This document shows, in pieces, positions 13,434 to 27,132 of a DNA stretch of 64,000 nt. How positions within the stretch are numbered: the first letter of the stretch is position 1; each line of letters begins with the position of its first letter. The notes under the pieces are model-generated. The model was not told where the DNA came from and did not search any database. It was given only the letters and a program-made list of their open reading frames with translations. The stretch spans positions 2,084,445-2,148,444 of the forward strand of contig JAQFVV010006216.1 of the NCBI GenBank assembly GCA_028023455.1, read 5' to 3'. The position numbers and the translations under genes were made by a program. Origin of the DNA: Epiperipatus broadwayi (Eukaryota > Onychophora > Udeonychophora > Euonychophora > Peripatidae).

Positions 13434-13541
13434 GCACACACACACGCACACATACATACATACATACATACATACATACATACATACATACATACATACA
13501 TACATACATACATACATACATGCATACATACATACATACAT
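13434..13541. repeat. (CA)n then (CATA)n microsatellite
   Basis: A short CA run, then about 24 CATA units with one GCATA variant near 13520. Confidence 0.95.
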
Positions 13542-13689
13542 AATCTTCATGAGCAACTTAAGTCTTACAAAATTCAATGGTTCATTGTAATCAATATTGT
13601 AGATCCCATTCATCTATCTTGCTTTTAAAACTCAAGATTTGTCATTTTTGTATAAACATTTACTTTAAAAAAATAATAATTTATATACA

Positions 13690-13692
13690 GTT

Positions 13693-13724
<32 letters not shown>

Positions 13725-13741
13725 TAATAAATATATTATTT

Positions 13742-13775
<34 letters not shown>

Positions 13776-13776
13776 A
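13690..13776. repeat. Duplicated (TA)n(GA)n compound microsatellite
   Basis: Two copies of a (TA)n run followed by a (GA)n run, at about 13692-13725 and 13741-13776. This suggests a local duplication. Confidence 0.9.
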
Positions 13777-15830
13777 ATTGCAGTGGTGTTTGATGTTAGT
13801 TGAGAATCAATAATGATTTAAAGTTTGTATTTAAATTATAATATATCCCAGTGATGTTTGGAGAAGTTAAGAAAATAAAAAAGGAAACTCTTAGTTTGGA
13901 CAGGTGAAAATAATTGTTGTATTCAAAATATTATTTTGTGCTAAAATATCACATGATTATAGAATTAATCAAATTGTAAAATGCAGACAATCCATAAAGT
14001 ATAAAAATGGAGCATTATATTGAGCATCTCAAGTATTACATACTGACTTAAGTTTATACTGAAAATGATATTTTCAAATAAAAAATCAGTGATGAATAAA
14101 TGTTAATAATCAATTTAATTCTGAAATAGAATGTCAAATATTTATAGGAATTGATTAATTTTTATTTCACATTATTAAGACACATTAAATTTATTAAAAC
14201 TTTTGGACTTTCTAATTGCCTGTCTAAATTTTTAATCTTATTTGAAATGAACTATCATTTTTCCTTTTATTTTTTGTGAATAGTTTTCCCAAATGTTAAT
14301 TATTCATTATTCTTTTAGTTAGTGGAATCAAATTTCAGTAGAATATAAGATATAATAGCTAATAAATTACTATTTTAAAAATTATAACATTTTCATTTTC
14401 TGCCAAAAAGGTTTTTAAAAATGTTTAATAGCTTAAAATTTTCTTGAAATAAAAAAAATTACAAATAGACTAATAATTATTTAAGTGATAAAATTAATAG
14501 AAAAATATGTACTTTTTCATTTTTTTTCTAAAAAACAAAGATATTTTTTTCTAACATATATAACTTTTGAATAAAATAATCTGATTATGTACATTTTTTT
14601 AAAAATTAACATATTTTATCACAGTAAATATAAATATATTTAGAAATATTACAGAATAAATTTTAAAATAATATAAGTTTTAAAATTTTATAATTTTTTT
14701 TAAAAAAAACTAACAAAATATATATTTTACCACTAAAATAACACATCTTGTTATAAAAATAATGCTTTGATTATATTCTTGTTCTATTGAATTACATATG
14801 AAAGTCTGTTAAATTATAAATATATTTTACACTTTTAAATAACAAAAAATAAATATTACTTAGCTTTATAGCTTTTCTTACATATAACAGTTTCCATTGA
14901 AGCTGCTATCTTCTTGTATATATGTATGAGCAACTGTGCAAATGCATTTTCAACTACATGAAATTTCATCTATTGCCCAAAATTGTAATTAATATATTGA
15001 GACAAATAATCTAACTCAATCTATAATTCATTTTAAAAATACCCTAGTTGGCAGTTATAAATCAAATTCAGATTTCATAAATTAGATTGTTTTTATATAT
15101 AGATTTGTATAAGCATACACCCATCAATAAATGCCTGTGTTTAAAATCAAATTAAGTCAATTTTACTTTTATGCTATAGGAACAATGTTTGATTAATTAA
15201 TAATCTTATAAAATTTGCTTAGTTATTTCTGTACTATTATTAATTAAAATTCTAAAAAAGTTAATTTCTTTTTAAGCTTTCTTCCAGGTATTCGAAATAT
15301 CAATTAAATATGTTTTAGTGACTAAGACGGTTACATGACATCTAGACACATATGGATTTGATTAATTAAAAAATTAAATAAACATATAGGCTGGTTTAAT
15401 TAAAGAATTTTGTAAATAGTGAAAAAATTAAGGTAATTATTGGTTTGTATAATTAATGATATTGTAAACATGTGGGCTTATTAATTAAATAAAATTGATT
15501 TATAAAGGGAATATAAAAAGACCAGTTCATAAAAAATGTTATTCTGCTTTTTCTTTTGTCATGGCTTTCACCTGCTACCCAAGAAATAAATAAAACCTTT
15601 AACAGTAACTGAAATAATCACATGCATCGCTGATTGTGACAAGCATGTAATAAATAACTATAAGGATATCAAACTCTGCTTGCTAAATTTAATCTAATAT
15701 TATGTCAATTAGATGTGCTTCTTAACAGTGAAGTAAAATTTCATGACAACTCTACCTGAAAATATATTGTGACCAAAATTGAAAACCTGTAGAATATAAA
15801 ACTTTACTAGTAAACTACTAAAGAGTTCTC
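13777..15830. other. AT-rich spacer
   Basis: No gene, RNA or element ends identified in about 2 kb. Confidence 0.5.
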
Positions 15831-15923
15831 TTTTTGAATGTGAACATATATATATATAATTCCATTTATGAAAAATCTTTTTGAATGTGAACATATATAT
15901 ATATAATTCCATTTATGAAAAAT
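15831..15923. repeat. Tandem duplication, 46-47 bp unit
   Basis: Two adjacent, essentially identical units beginning TTTTTGAATGTGAACATA and containing a (TA)n run. The open frame across it on the minus strand is a by-product. Confidence 0.9.
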
Positions 15924-17298
15924 TAATATCTACTTGGCTGGATTTTCTTTTTGGACTTAAAAAGGTAAGTTTTTTGTTCATGAACTATTTAATAAATGTA
16001 AGTTACCAACAAGCAAATGATATATATATACACACACACTTCTTTTACTATTTATAACATTAGATCCAACTCAGTGTATTTGATATATATGTATCATAGC
16101 AGGTTTTGAATATTAAATAGTACAAGACACAATTTCTTTTAAAAGTTAGTTGGTAAGATCATTTACACTTTTGAGAGAAAATAAAATTTATTTTTAAATT
16201 ATTTTTTTCTTTTAAAGAAAAGTTTTTATTACAATCACTTCCATGATTGTTAATAATCAGAAATTAGTATCATTTAGTTTTAGATTAATACTTCTAAAAA
16301 AAAAAAAAAAAATTTTTTTTAAATATATAAAAAGATTTCATTATTTTTGTCAATAGTCTAAAATGTTAATATAATTCAAAATTTAGTATCCCTCTATAGA
16401 CATTCAAAATTATTAAGATAAATCAAAATAAATGGGTAACTAATATGATGTGCATGTAGCTATGAAAATCACTTGATAAGATGATTTTATTTGTTGGAAG
16501 TTTGCCTATTTTGTTTGATTCTCATGTGTCTGGAATTAAAAAAATTGGTATATGTATGAATGTGAATTTCATATAGCAATCCTCTAGATATTTATCCACC
16601 ACACTTGAATTTGTATGTGTTTACTTGCCTCCCTGTGAAATATATTATATTCCTTTGTGGTACTCGTTGATTTTGTTTTGCTTCAGGTAGACAATTTCTC
16701 CCAATGAATTATATTTTTTTCTCTTATACAACTGGTGCTTAAGAGGCCTATAACATAATGGCCTACATTGTCAACATTTATAGTGAATTTAAACTGGGGT
16801 TTTTATTGATTGTTCTTTTAATGCAAAAGTGAAATATAAATATATGTGTGTATATCTTAAATGAGACAACATATTAATAGAATTATATAAATAACAGAAT
16901 AATCCTCAGAAATGATACAGCATTATCAAGTAATATTTTGTGAAGAGGAATACTTAAAGCTGACAGATATCAAATGCACTATATAATAACATGCAAAAAA
17001 GGCAATTATCATTCAAATATGTTTTATATGAAATCTGTTGTACTTGAAGTGCATTATATTATATTGTAAATAAACTTTGTTTTAGCATTTCTTTACTATT
17101 TTCAGCACTATCAATTGACATTTACAAAGAATCTCTGTTCTCCAATGAACTAGAATCATTTTTAAATATCGCATGAAATGATAGCGTAAAAGCGTGGGCA
17201 TTTATACTTGGCATCATCACCAATAAACTCACATATTATAGGCTACATGTTTAATGTTGTCCTCTAGTTTCTGGGTATTGGGTACTTGCTGTCCATTA

Positions 17299-17301
<3 letters not shown>
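15924..17301. other. AT-rich spacer
   Basis: Some mixed-composition words near 16600-16760 but no frame I can support. Confidence 0.5.

Positions 17302-17371
<70 letters not shown>
17302..17371. repeat. (AT)n microsatellite
   Basis: About 35 TA units. It is followed at 17373-17480 by three loose copies of a TTTCTAACCCA...TTTATTAG segment. Confidence 0.95.
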
Positions 17372-17373
<2 letters not shown>

Positions 17374-17479
17374 CTAACCCACTAAGTTTATTAGAAAATT
17401 TATTTATTTATTTTATTTCTAACCCAATATATTTATTAGTTTAGTTTATTTATTAGTTTATTTTAACCCAATATTCTTT

Positions 17480-20400
17480 TATTAGTTAATAGAAATTTGT
17501 TTGTTTGCACCCAGGACACTACTTTTTCTGGTTGTTGTTAAGGCAACCAAAATAAAGCAACATATCCATTAATTTCCAATATGATCTAAAATACTTTTCA
17601 TATAATACAATTGTACATTCAATTCTCTTAAGCCATGCCACGATTGTAATAACAACAATAATTGATCACTTATTAATTTAAAGAATAATTATAATAATAT
17701 TAATCTCAGGGTTCTTTGTTTCATGTAAGGAAATGCTCGGCAGTATTGTGTTGTCGCATATGACTGGCATTCTGGTCCGCTATAGGAAACATTTATTTTA
17801 CTTAAATTCAATGTGTCTTCATCTCTCATATCAACTGCTATCTTATTTAAAGAGATAATTCTATTCAATAATGACGTATAATTTTGAATAACACAGCCCT
17901 TTTTTTTCAGAATCTCAGTCAGAATAATAAAAAGACAAGGGTGCTTTTTGTGTCCTTCCATCATCCATGACAACACAATAATATAACTAAGATTTATTAC
18001 TTAGACAATTTAACTAAATGGGAATGGAATAATGTGCAACCAAAGTTAATGGTTTGGGAATAAATTCATTTTTTTTTTTTTTACACAAAGGTGAATGTTT
18101 AGTCTTAAGTTTTCAACTCCATAAATAATTATCATTAAACTAAAATATACTGACATATTCCGATCTGCTTAACTTTATTTATCTGGTATATTAAGTTTTT
18201 AAGAATTTGGAATGATTTCGGACTCAAGAAAAGGTTTTGCAAATATTGTGCAAACACTTATATTTAGCATATAAAAACAAAAAAATGAATCTACAACAAA
18301 TTTTAACAAGACTATAATTTATTATTATCACAAAAAAAAATATATGAACATTTATTCAATAATCCCATAGTAATACAAAAATATAAAATATAACTGACAT
18401 TAATCTGTATACTCTTTCGGTTATGGACTAGAGGTTACTACTTCTCCTGTAAGCAATCATATGGATTGATTAACTAAAAGTACATTTCATTACCAATACA
18501 TTGTTTATTAAATTTTGGTAACCTTGTAGAAGCTTTTATTCAAAATTATTGACTAACTATTTTTTTTTTTTTGTTTTTTTTTTTAACTGATTAATCCAAT
18601 CATATGCAATACGCAAAATATTAAATTTATTTCTAATACATTTACTTTATTTATGGTCTTTAATGGGATAACCTATTCTAATTATAGGCCAGTTATCAGA
18701 AGTTACACTTACCATCTTACATTTAACTTAATGCTAACTTAAGTTATGATACAAATTTTATTCATACGTATAATTTTAAAATATGAGTATTATTTAATTA
18801 CTAACCAGAATTAAATATTGCATTTGAATATTCCTTCAGTAAATAAGCGTTTTAAATTACGCAATTTTAATTACTTTCTCCATTGATTTACTTGTCAAAT
18901 ACTAGCAATATTTAGCAGCACAATACAGATATCGACCTTAGTTACTAATGCACTATTTATACTAAAGTGGATCTTGAGGAACTAACACCTCCAATATAAC
19001 CTTTATCTTGCCCGAACTTTCAAAATTAAGCACAATAATCAACACCTTCCATGGTGGAGCTATCTTTATTTTCTCATGAGGAATATGGAATAACCACGAA
19101 GGTCTGTAAAGTAATCTACTACATTAAAATATTTTGGTGGTTTCTTGCCTCTTACTTGGGCATACAATGAACACACACCAAATACAATCCTCTCCTGGGA
19201 TTTAAACAAATGAAGCATACTAAATGCTAGATAAATTCTTGATCGTCCTATCTATGAGAATCGATCACTTGGGCTATAAACATACCTGAACATTATATTT
19301 AAAATCTTCCTCTCATGGAAAACAAAGCTTTTGGGAAGATCATTTTTCATCCCACAAAATAAATACATTATAATTATTACCTATGCGAATATTAAGCATA
19401 TACCAATGCTATATCTGGGCAGGATAAGTAAATACACTGATTATAATAAACTTATGTTACCGGGTATACTTTGATCAACATCTGAAATCAATGGACATCA
19501 TAGAATAAAAGTATAATAATTTTAATTTTAATAAAGGAACATTCAAAATAGTTGGTAGCATTCTATCTTAAACTAAATAAAGTGGATGTGTTATTTAAGA
19601 ATAATTAGGAATAAATTCCTCAATTAATACAGTATAAATTCGTTTCAAAACTTTAACAAGAAATATTTTGTTATAGCATTTTTTTTTTTTAGTTACTTCT
19701 GATAATTTTCAATATTTATTTTACCCCTTAAATATCTAAATATTTTTCTTTTACGTATCTAACATACAAAAATTTCTACCTACAATTGTATGTAATAATT
19801 AAAACATATTTTATAGATTTTTTTCTTTCATGTTAAATATCAACTTAACCTATAATAATTATATTAAAACATACCTTTGTTATTATAAGGCTATTAAATA
19901 TCACTTGACCATACAGACTTTAACCTATGTGATACAACAAAAAAATACATATTATTTATAACTTAGTTTTAAACAATCATTAATTAACAAGTGCATACTC
20001 TCTCATTAGAAAATGTTTTTCTATTGAGCAATTGGTCCAGGTGAAGAGCTTTATCCAGTCGTATTTCACGAAGCAAGTTTAAAAACAATAAATGCATGGT
20101 ATTATTTCCTTTAAATAAAAGTTTTCTCTTATTTTGTGTGTTTAATAAATTAGGTAAAAAAACATATAGCAGAATTGAAGATTAATTCTTACTTGAATTA
20201 AACTACTACAATTTTGGGATCCAAGAAAAAAAATAGACTTCTAACATAGACGAATATTTGACTATAGACGATAAACATACACAATATTTTTTTTTTATTG
20301 ACAATACGTATACTTATTAGCTAGCTTACTTATGGATGAAAATGCGCAATTTTCCGAGAGATTATTATGATAATAACTGCAGTCAATTTACATGTACATG

Positions 20401-21772
20401 AAGTTTTAATAATTCCAACTGATGTATAATATAATATATCATTTATTTTTATCATTAAGTCACTAAGATATTTGGTTTTGTTCATACTTTAGGAATTATA
20501 AATTTTTTTAACGGTAACTTCTCCGTAAGAATGCCCCTATATAACTTTTCCTATATTTACTCTGAGAAAGTTTATATTTTTTATATTATTTTTTAAAAAA
20601 TATACAGGTGCATAATTTAATCTTATTTATCATTATTATTATTTCCAGACAATTCTTGGTGAATAAAACATATTTTAACGTATGTAACTACATTACTTGT
20701 AAAGGCAGACAATATTGAGAAAGAGCGCGAAAATGTTTCTAGTTGATTTTCCTTGGTTTCAAAATATTTCTTTCAATTATTATTATTTTTTTTTATACCA
20801 AGAAAATATCAATAAATGACATAAAGTTAATAAATAATTAATCTTTTCTTGGAAATCGCTTCTTTTCCTTAATTTAGATATAATATAATTTTTCGTGACT
20901 CTTTTAGTTAATTCTGTCATTTTTAACTTTAGCGTGAGACAATAATTTTTTAAGTATAAAAGGTCTTTAAATAGGTAGATGGCAAAGAAAATCAGGATAT
21001 CCTATCAAAAAATTTTTAGCCACACATTATATTATTAAAATTTTACTTTGATTACATTTATTTCTGCAAAATAAAATGAAAAAATTGAGTTACCAAATTT
21101 CAGCACTGTTCCTTCCTTGAAAACTAAAAGCAGACTATCTATTTTTTTTTTCAAAAAAAAAAATGATCTTGATTATGAAATTGGTTGTTTTGTTTTGTTG
21201 TTTTTTTTTTTTTTACTTTAGCGAACTCGTCCAGAAAAATAATCATTTGATTATAACATAAACAAAAGAAAGGAAAAACTTATTACAATCATATAGTTTT
21301 CAGTATTATCTACCTGGATTACAAAGTAATTTGACAATATAAAAAAATAATAATAAATACATTAAATTAACAATCAGTGATGTATAATTCTTTAACCATT
21401 ATTTTTTTTTCTTTTTTTCCTTCCTTTTTTTTTTAGAAAAAGAAATTACCAGAAGTTATTGTGCTTTATGATAAGACACTCATCCACTCTCCCCTCTATC
21501 CATCCAAAATCAATTACTGTTTAGCTTTTATACCATATTAATTTGCTCTAATTATTAATATCTCAATTAAATTATTCATGTTCTCTCTTTAAAATGACAT
21601 TGAGTTATTAAATCTATTAGTTATTCACCCAAAACATGCCAAAGTGAGTGAATAGCATACTTTATTAATCAATTATTACTATTGTTATTTTATCTTTTTA
21701 TTTCTTTAAAGAATAGCATTGTTTTCCTGCAAAAATAATGCCAAGTAAACCAAGTGTCAATAACACTAGGTT

Positions 21773-21774
<2 letters not shown>
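17480..21774. other. Long AT-rich intergenic stretch
   Basis: No gene is called in 4.3 kb. 17689-17976 is open on the minus strand (95 codons, including a GPECQSYATTQYCRAF stretch) but matches nothing I know and lacks splice context. 18960-19480 is somewhat less AT-rich, with all frames closed. Homopolymer T and A tracts occur at about 18068, 18560, 19680, 21145 and 21200. Confidence 0.45.

Positions 21775-21846
<72 letters not shown>
21775..21846. repeat. (AT)n microsatellite
   Basis: About 36 TA units. Confidence 0.95.
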
Positions 21847-21847
<1 letters not shown>

Positions 21848-22756
21848 CATTTAAATACAAGTAATGTATACATACATCAACCTAGATGAAATTAAAGGGA
21901 ATTTGAACCCAGAATTTGAAACTCCCCTTATACAACCAATATACATGACTTATGTAGTTTTGAACAAATCAAAAGTAAAATTAAATGTTTCATGGAATGT
22001 TCATTAGAAAGCCTTTGAAACATTGAGTTACAGAGCCATTATGATGATGTGCAGATCACAATGAGAGAGTTAATAGAACTCTTTTAATGAAATTTTATTT
22101 GGTAGTTCATAAAGATAGTAAAAAGTATGTAAACATAAAATTATATACTGTTCCCCACACATAAAGATGGAATGTGGTTAATTTCTTTTACAAATATGCG
22201 AGTTTCTTATTGAAACAGTGAGATCTGTCTATCCTTCTGTTTCAGCTACTATATACTATAGTAGTATTTATTTATGTATACCTATACCCAAATCATTGTA
22301 TATTATGTTAATAACATGCTCATTTTAAACCTAAAAATACTAATTGTCTGTATATATGTAAAAATCAGTAAATCCACACTTATATATTTCTAGTAGCTAA
22401 ATAAATGAAAAAATGCTATGTATATGTAACAAGAAACTACATATATGGAGGAAGGAATAATGTTATAAAATTAAAATGTTAGAAATTTCTTTATTTAAAA
22501 TATTTATTCTAAAATTAATATTTGAAACTAATATATTTCTGCATGTATCGCTAAATTATATAATTGCATTACATATATAATAAAATGTTTTTCCATCTTT
22601 AGATTTGTTTGTCTAAAAAAGATTATTTCATAAAATTAATCTTTCTTGCTGTATTCTGACCTATTTAAAATTTTAAGAGTAAAAATAGATTTTAAAACTA
22701 AGTATGAATAAATTAACGTGGTCAAAATCAAGAAAACCCACCTGTAAATGAAATCA

Positions 22757-22808
22757 ATAACAGCGGGGATTCTGAGATTTCAATAACAGTGAGGATTCTG
22801 AGATTTCC
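22757..22808. repeat. Tandem duplication inside R1 copy 1
   Basis: Two near-identical 26-bp units starting AATAACAG and ending GGATTCTGAGATTTC. The duplication is not seen in copy 2. Confidence 0.85.
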
Positions 22809-24759
22809 TAGAATCAAGTGAAGTAATTAGAAAAGTAGATCCGAAACTACTAAGACGGGGATAGTGGGGTAAGCTAATATATAAGCTTGCTTCAGCCATA
22901 TTTGATGCATTCGGCCACTCAGTCAGTTCAATTTGTTAAAATTATTTTATAAAATTCGTGAAGATGATAGGCTAGAGAGGCAATTCCCTTGCTTTCTAGC
23001 CCCCATGATGGTCTACAAGATGCCAAGAAAGGTGAACTAAAAAACAATGCCACTCATGGAAATGCTCAAGATAAAGCCAACTTCCCACAGCAGAGAAAAG
23101 ATAGCAGTAACAAATCTCTATCAATTTAAAGTTAACTTCTAAACTAAACTTCGTAAATTCCTAAAAGCTAGCTAAATCTACTAATTATGGCCAAAATAAG
23201 TTAATGTATTCTAAACTTACAAGTTAAATGTAATTTTATTTTCTTTATTTAAATCCCAAATCTTGCCTGATTTACTGATTTATTTCTGATTGATTTATTC
23301 CAATCTATTTTATTCTGATTTATTAAAACTGATTTAGTTTTAAATTTCTTTAAATTGATTGATTTCCAATGATTAATCATAACTGATTTATTACATTTAA
23401 TTCTAAATGATTTATTTTAAATGATAATTATATTTCTAAATTATTTTATGTAATTTAACATAGTAATAATATTTGATTTTATAAAGAATTCTCGTAAATA
23501 AGTTAAATCTATGTTAAACTGAATCATTCAAATTGAAGCTAATTTCGTTTCAATTCCTTTTTTAAAACTAAGCAAATAAAGCCAAATTTCAGATTTCACT
23601 TACGTGAAATCTTATTTCTAAATTTATGTTTCTTTTAGTTAAATCTATGCCAAAATTATTTTATTTTCAATTATATATTCATTTATGCTATGTTGTTCAT
23701 AACGAAGTTTTACTTTTAGTTAAATCATTAATGGTAAGCGATTAGATATTCTCACACATATATTTTAAACGATTAGATATTCTCACATATTAATGCACAA
23801 ACAAAACTCCTTTTAAAATGGATAAAATAAATCTTATTTACGAAATAAATTAAAAGCTTATAAATGCTTTAAGATAGATTTGCTTTAAATGTAATATTTA
23901 ATTAATATTTAGCTGAAGTAATAAAATACAGCATAAAGCTAGGACTTGGTATCGTAATTATCCAAAATATGCTGTAATCCTCCCTAGAAGTATATAAATG
24001 CCTATATATATAGCTTAGCAAATTATATTCATAAGCTTTCCTTAATAGCATAGATATAGATGCTATATAATGAACTGATCTGCAGTAGTTTCATGGAAGA
24101 AAATTATTGTTTAGCATCCTATTTTGTTATATAATGATGTAGTCAGTGGAGCAAATGTGTCCTTAAGAAATACTTCGGTGTACATACTTGTTACTGTATT
24201 ATTCCAAGGGGCATATGTTTTAAGGACTACACCATTACTCTTAGTTCGGACAACTATCTTCTTCAGATGGGCATAGGTTAAGGGCCACCCCATTCTGCAT
24301 ATTTAGAACTGGAGCATGAGGATCCAGAGAATTAAACTAGTTGTTCGATCACCCGGACTAAAAGGTTTCTATTCCACAGCAATGGGTATGGTGTTAAGGG
24401 AATCAGTACTAGGTACGAATCCCATGAAAAAGCACACATTCGAGATGCACAGACTCAGATTGTATATATTCTATATGCCTTGGTATCTGAATTCTGACTG
24501 CCAATCATCAATTCATCCCACCATATAATTATATATTTCAGCATTGATCTAAAACAGAATCTGACTTTATAGGCATATAAGCTATATAGGGAATATGTTA
24601 AATAATTCACATTTAATAAAATATTCTTTATAAATGACAATAATCACTTCTGCTAGCTCTAAAGCAAATCTAAATTTAAATATATAGCATAAACTAGGCA
24701 TAGATTATCATGAGCAAACTAAACTAATTTGTAACTTAATAAGTCTCATGAAATTGTAA

Positions 24760-24975
24760 CTCACCTTCATCACTTCCGAGTAATATATATATATAGCAAG
24801 CAAAGTAAATTAAATGATTTGTAACCAGAAAACTAAGATCATCTGTGAGTGATTTGAAATGCTATATATATATATAAACCATAACTGCTTGTAATCCTTA
24901 AAATCATCACGTGTGTGTGAACCAAAAGATCAAATGTTAACAAGTTGTAATCCCTAAAATCATCACCTGTGAGTA
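24760..24975. repeat. Hairpin array of R1, copy 1
   Basis: Four degenerate copies of a TATCACCTGTGAGTGAT-like imperfect palindrome at about 24768, 24838, 24903 and 24957, spaced roughly 55-70 bp. The same kind of array occurs at the matching place in R1 copy 2, so it is a property of the family and may be a protein-binding or replication feature. Confidence 0.55.
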
Positions 24976-25480
24976 AGATAATACTATTATAATTTTATTA
25001 TTTCATTTATTAATTTTATTATTTAAATATTTGGCTTTCATTACATTAATTTAAATTTCAACTTCTGCTTAGGGTATCAATTTGCTCATCATTGTTATTG
25101 AATCATTATTATCATCATCATTATTAAGTCAATATTAATTAATTAATTATTATTTATTAAGAATCACATTCCATATTTGATAATTATGCTCACACCTACA
25201 ACTATATAGATAGCAATACTATTAAATATGCCAGTTTCCTATAGTCTCATGTTTTACTGATGTGCTACTGATGGCAGGCAATTAAAGAAAATACTGCTGT
25301 GACCTCGTATATCTTATCCGTAAGGTAGTAGATCTTTGAGCATTGGTAAAGGAACTGAGATTAGATTGGACAAGGAGTCTCAACAACCTCATTCCAATCA
25401 GGCTTGGGATAATTTACTAAAACTCTGGACTATGTTGCGCGAATGTACAGATTTGACCATTAAATTATCATGGTTAGGAT

Positions 25481-26109
25481 AAATAATATCAAATTAAAAA
25501 TATTAAAAACAGCAACAAATTTTCTAATAATATCAAAATCATTCCTTTATAGAATGACAAAATTAATAGCTGTTCTGCAGTTCTTGATCACAATACTCCA
25601 TCATGATAAGGCTCATGGAAGTATTTTTCCCCAAACAAATAACCTCCAATATATAATTTTAAAAAGTATATAAAAAGCAGTCATTAAAAAGTTCTTCAAT
25701 GATTCTTCCTTTACCACAGAGAAAATTTGAAGAAAAATATATTATTTGTAAGCTTGGCTTCTGTAGAGTATGAGACTTTGTACAGTTTCACACTACTGTT
25801 TTTAACTCTTTTGACAAAAATAACTATATGCTCATTGTGAATTGATGTTGAATGGTTAATTGGTGTGGCTAAAAAATAACATCTAAAAAAGAAAATATTG
25901 GTTGAAACCTGATAGAGATATTTGTATCTTACAAAATACAAGAAAAATAATAAATTACTATTCACAAAAAAAAAAAAAAATGAACAATAATATATGTGCT
26001 TAAAAACAAGATTTGAAAAATTAAAGTAACAATTATTCAAGAAAACAAAAAATGTTTAATTTTACTCTTTTTATCTAATTTAATACGATTTGTGATAGTT
26101 TTAATATAC
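25481..26109. other. AT-rich spacer
   Basis: Two open frames (25470-25673 plus, 25711-26040 minus) are rich in Phe, Asn, Ile and Lys, as expected from AT-rich DNA. No gene is called. Confidence 0.5.
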
Positions 26110-26224
26110 TGATATTTATTGATAAAAAATCAAGTCATATGACCTAATTTTAATAAAGCTCCTATTTACAAATGTTATATATAGAGTAAGTTAAAAAACA
26201 AACTCTTATGAAGCTTCAAAAATA

Positions 26225-26279
26225 CCCTCAACCTCAGACCGCGGTTTCTGCCTCTAGCGTCATCAGTGAGGTGCTAGGG
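26225..26279 (-). ncRNA. Type I hammerhead ribozyme, unit 1
   Basis: Minus strand, 5' to 3': CCCTAGCACCTCA, core CTGATGA (26260-26266), CGCTAGAGGCA, GAAA (26245-26248), CCGCGGTC with the cleavage triplet GTC (26237-26239), then TGAGGTTGAGGG. Helix I pairs CCTCA with TGAGG and, beyond an internal loop, CCCT with AGGG. Helix III is ACC/GGT with a two-base loop, self-complementary (CCGCGG), so it could also form in a dimer. Helix II is short (GC/GC) with a C-A mismatch next to the core. All catalytic-core bases are present. Predicted cleavage follows the C of GTC. Confidence 0.85.
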
Positions 26280-26594
26280 AATAAAAATACTAGAACTAGT
26301 CCAGCATTTTATCAATGCCTAACTATTGAGAAGAAAATCTGAAACTTTCAGACATTTAAATGTCCAAAAATCCAGCTATCTAACTCAAATAGCCGTATGG
26401 GACTGAACTAAGTTCAGATACACCATATATTAATAGCTCTAGCAATATAAAATCGCCAAAGCATTAATAGCAAAAAACTAAAATTAAATTGATAAAAAAT
26501 CAAGTCATATGACCTAATTTTAATAAAGCTCCTATTTACAAATGTTATATATAGAGTAAGTTAAAAAACAAACTCTTATGAAGCTTCAAAAATA

Positions 26595-26649
26595 CCCTCA
26601 ACCTCAAACCGCGGTTTCTGCCTCTAGCGTCATCAGTGAGGTGCTAGGG
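26595..26649 (-). ncRNA. Type I hammerhead ribozyme, unit 2 (GTT triplet)
   Basis: Exactly 370 bp from the unit 1 ribozyme and identical except that the cleavage triplet reads GTT instead of GTC (plus strand AAC at 26607-26609). NUH rules allow U, but cleavage is usually slower. Helix I is still fully paired. Confidence 0.82.
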
Positions 26650-27077
26650 AATAAAAATACCAGAACTAGTCCAGCATTTTATCAATGCCTAACTATTGAG
26701 AAGAAAGTCTGAAACTTTCAGACATTTAAATGTCCAAAAATCGAGCTATCTAACTCAAATAGCCGTATGGGACTGAACTAAGAGTTTGTTTTTTAACTTA
26801 CTCTATATATAACATTTGTAAATAGGAGCTTTATTAAAATTAGGTCATATGACTTGATTTTTTATCAATTTAATTTTAGTTTTTTGCTATTAATGCTTTG
26901 GCGATTTTATATTGCTAGAGCTATTAATATATGGTGTATCTGAACTTAGTTCAGTCCCATACGGCTATTTGAGTTAGATAGCTGGATTTTTGGACATTTA
27001 AATGTCTGAAAGTTTCAGATTTTCTTCTCAATAGTTAGGCATTAATAAAATGCTGGACTAGTTCTAGTATTTTTATT

Positions 27078-27132
27078 CCCTAGCACCTCACTGATGACGC
27101 TAGAGGCAGAAACCGCGGTCTGAAGTTGAGGG
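27078..27132 (+). ncRNA. Type I hammerhead ribozyme, inverted unit 3
   Basis: Same 55-nt motif on the plus strand: CTGATGA at 27091-27097, GAAA at 27109-27112, GTC at 27118-27120. One helix I base differs (TGAAG for TGAGG), giving a mismatch in the core-proximal stem. The core is intact. Confidence 0.82.

Larger units (their letters stand above)
22211..25480 (+). repeat. Dispersed non-coding repeat family R1, copy 1
   Basis: Matches 57618-61262 along its whole length, in the same orientation, with many small indels. Shared blocks include a hairpin TGAAACAG...CTGTTTCA at the left end (22211-22244), TTACATATATAATAAAATG (about 22568), ATACAGCATAAA (about 23930), ATGCTGTAATCCTCC (about 23968), GTAGTTTCATG (about 24085), a TCTTCAGATGG block (about 24258), an array of hairpins (24760-24970), and ATTTGACCATTA near the right end (about 25452). 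No frame is conserved between the two copies, so it is probably non-coding. I do not recognise the family; a large LTR, a Helitron-like or other non-autonomous element are all possible. Confidence 0.75.

Noticed and set aside
13396-13813. Open frames rich in His-Tyr-Ile or Tyr-Ile repeats
   Set aside because: They are produced by the CATA, TA and GA microsatellites.
17689-17976. 95-codon minus-strand frame as a host gene
   Set aside because: It has no recognised domain or splice context and its composition is typical of AT-rich spacer. It is noted only within the spacer entry.
25711-26040. 109-codon minus-strand frame rich in Phe and Tyr
   Set aside because: The poly-Phe comes from a long A run, there is no domain, and the composition follows the AT bias.
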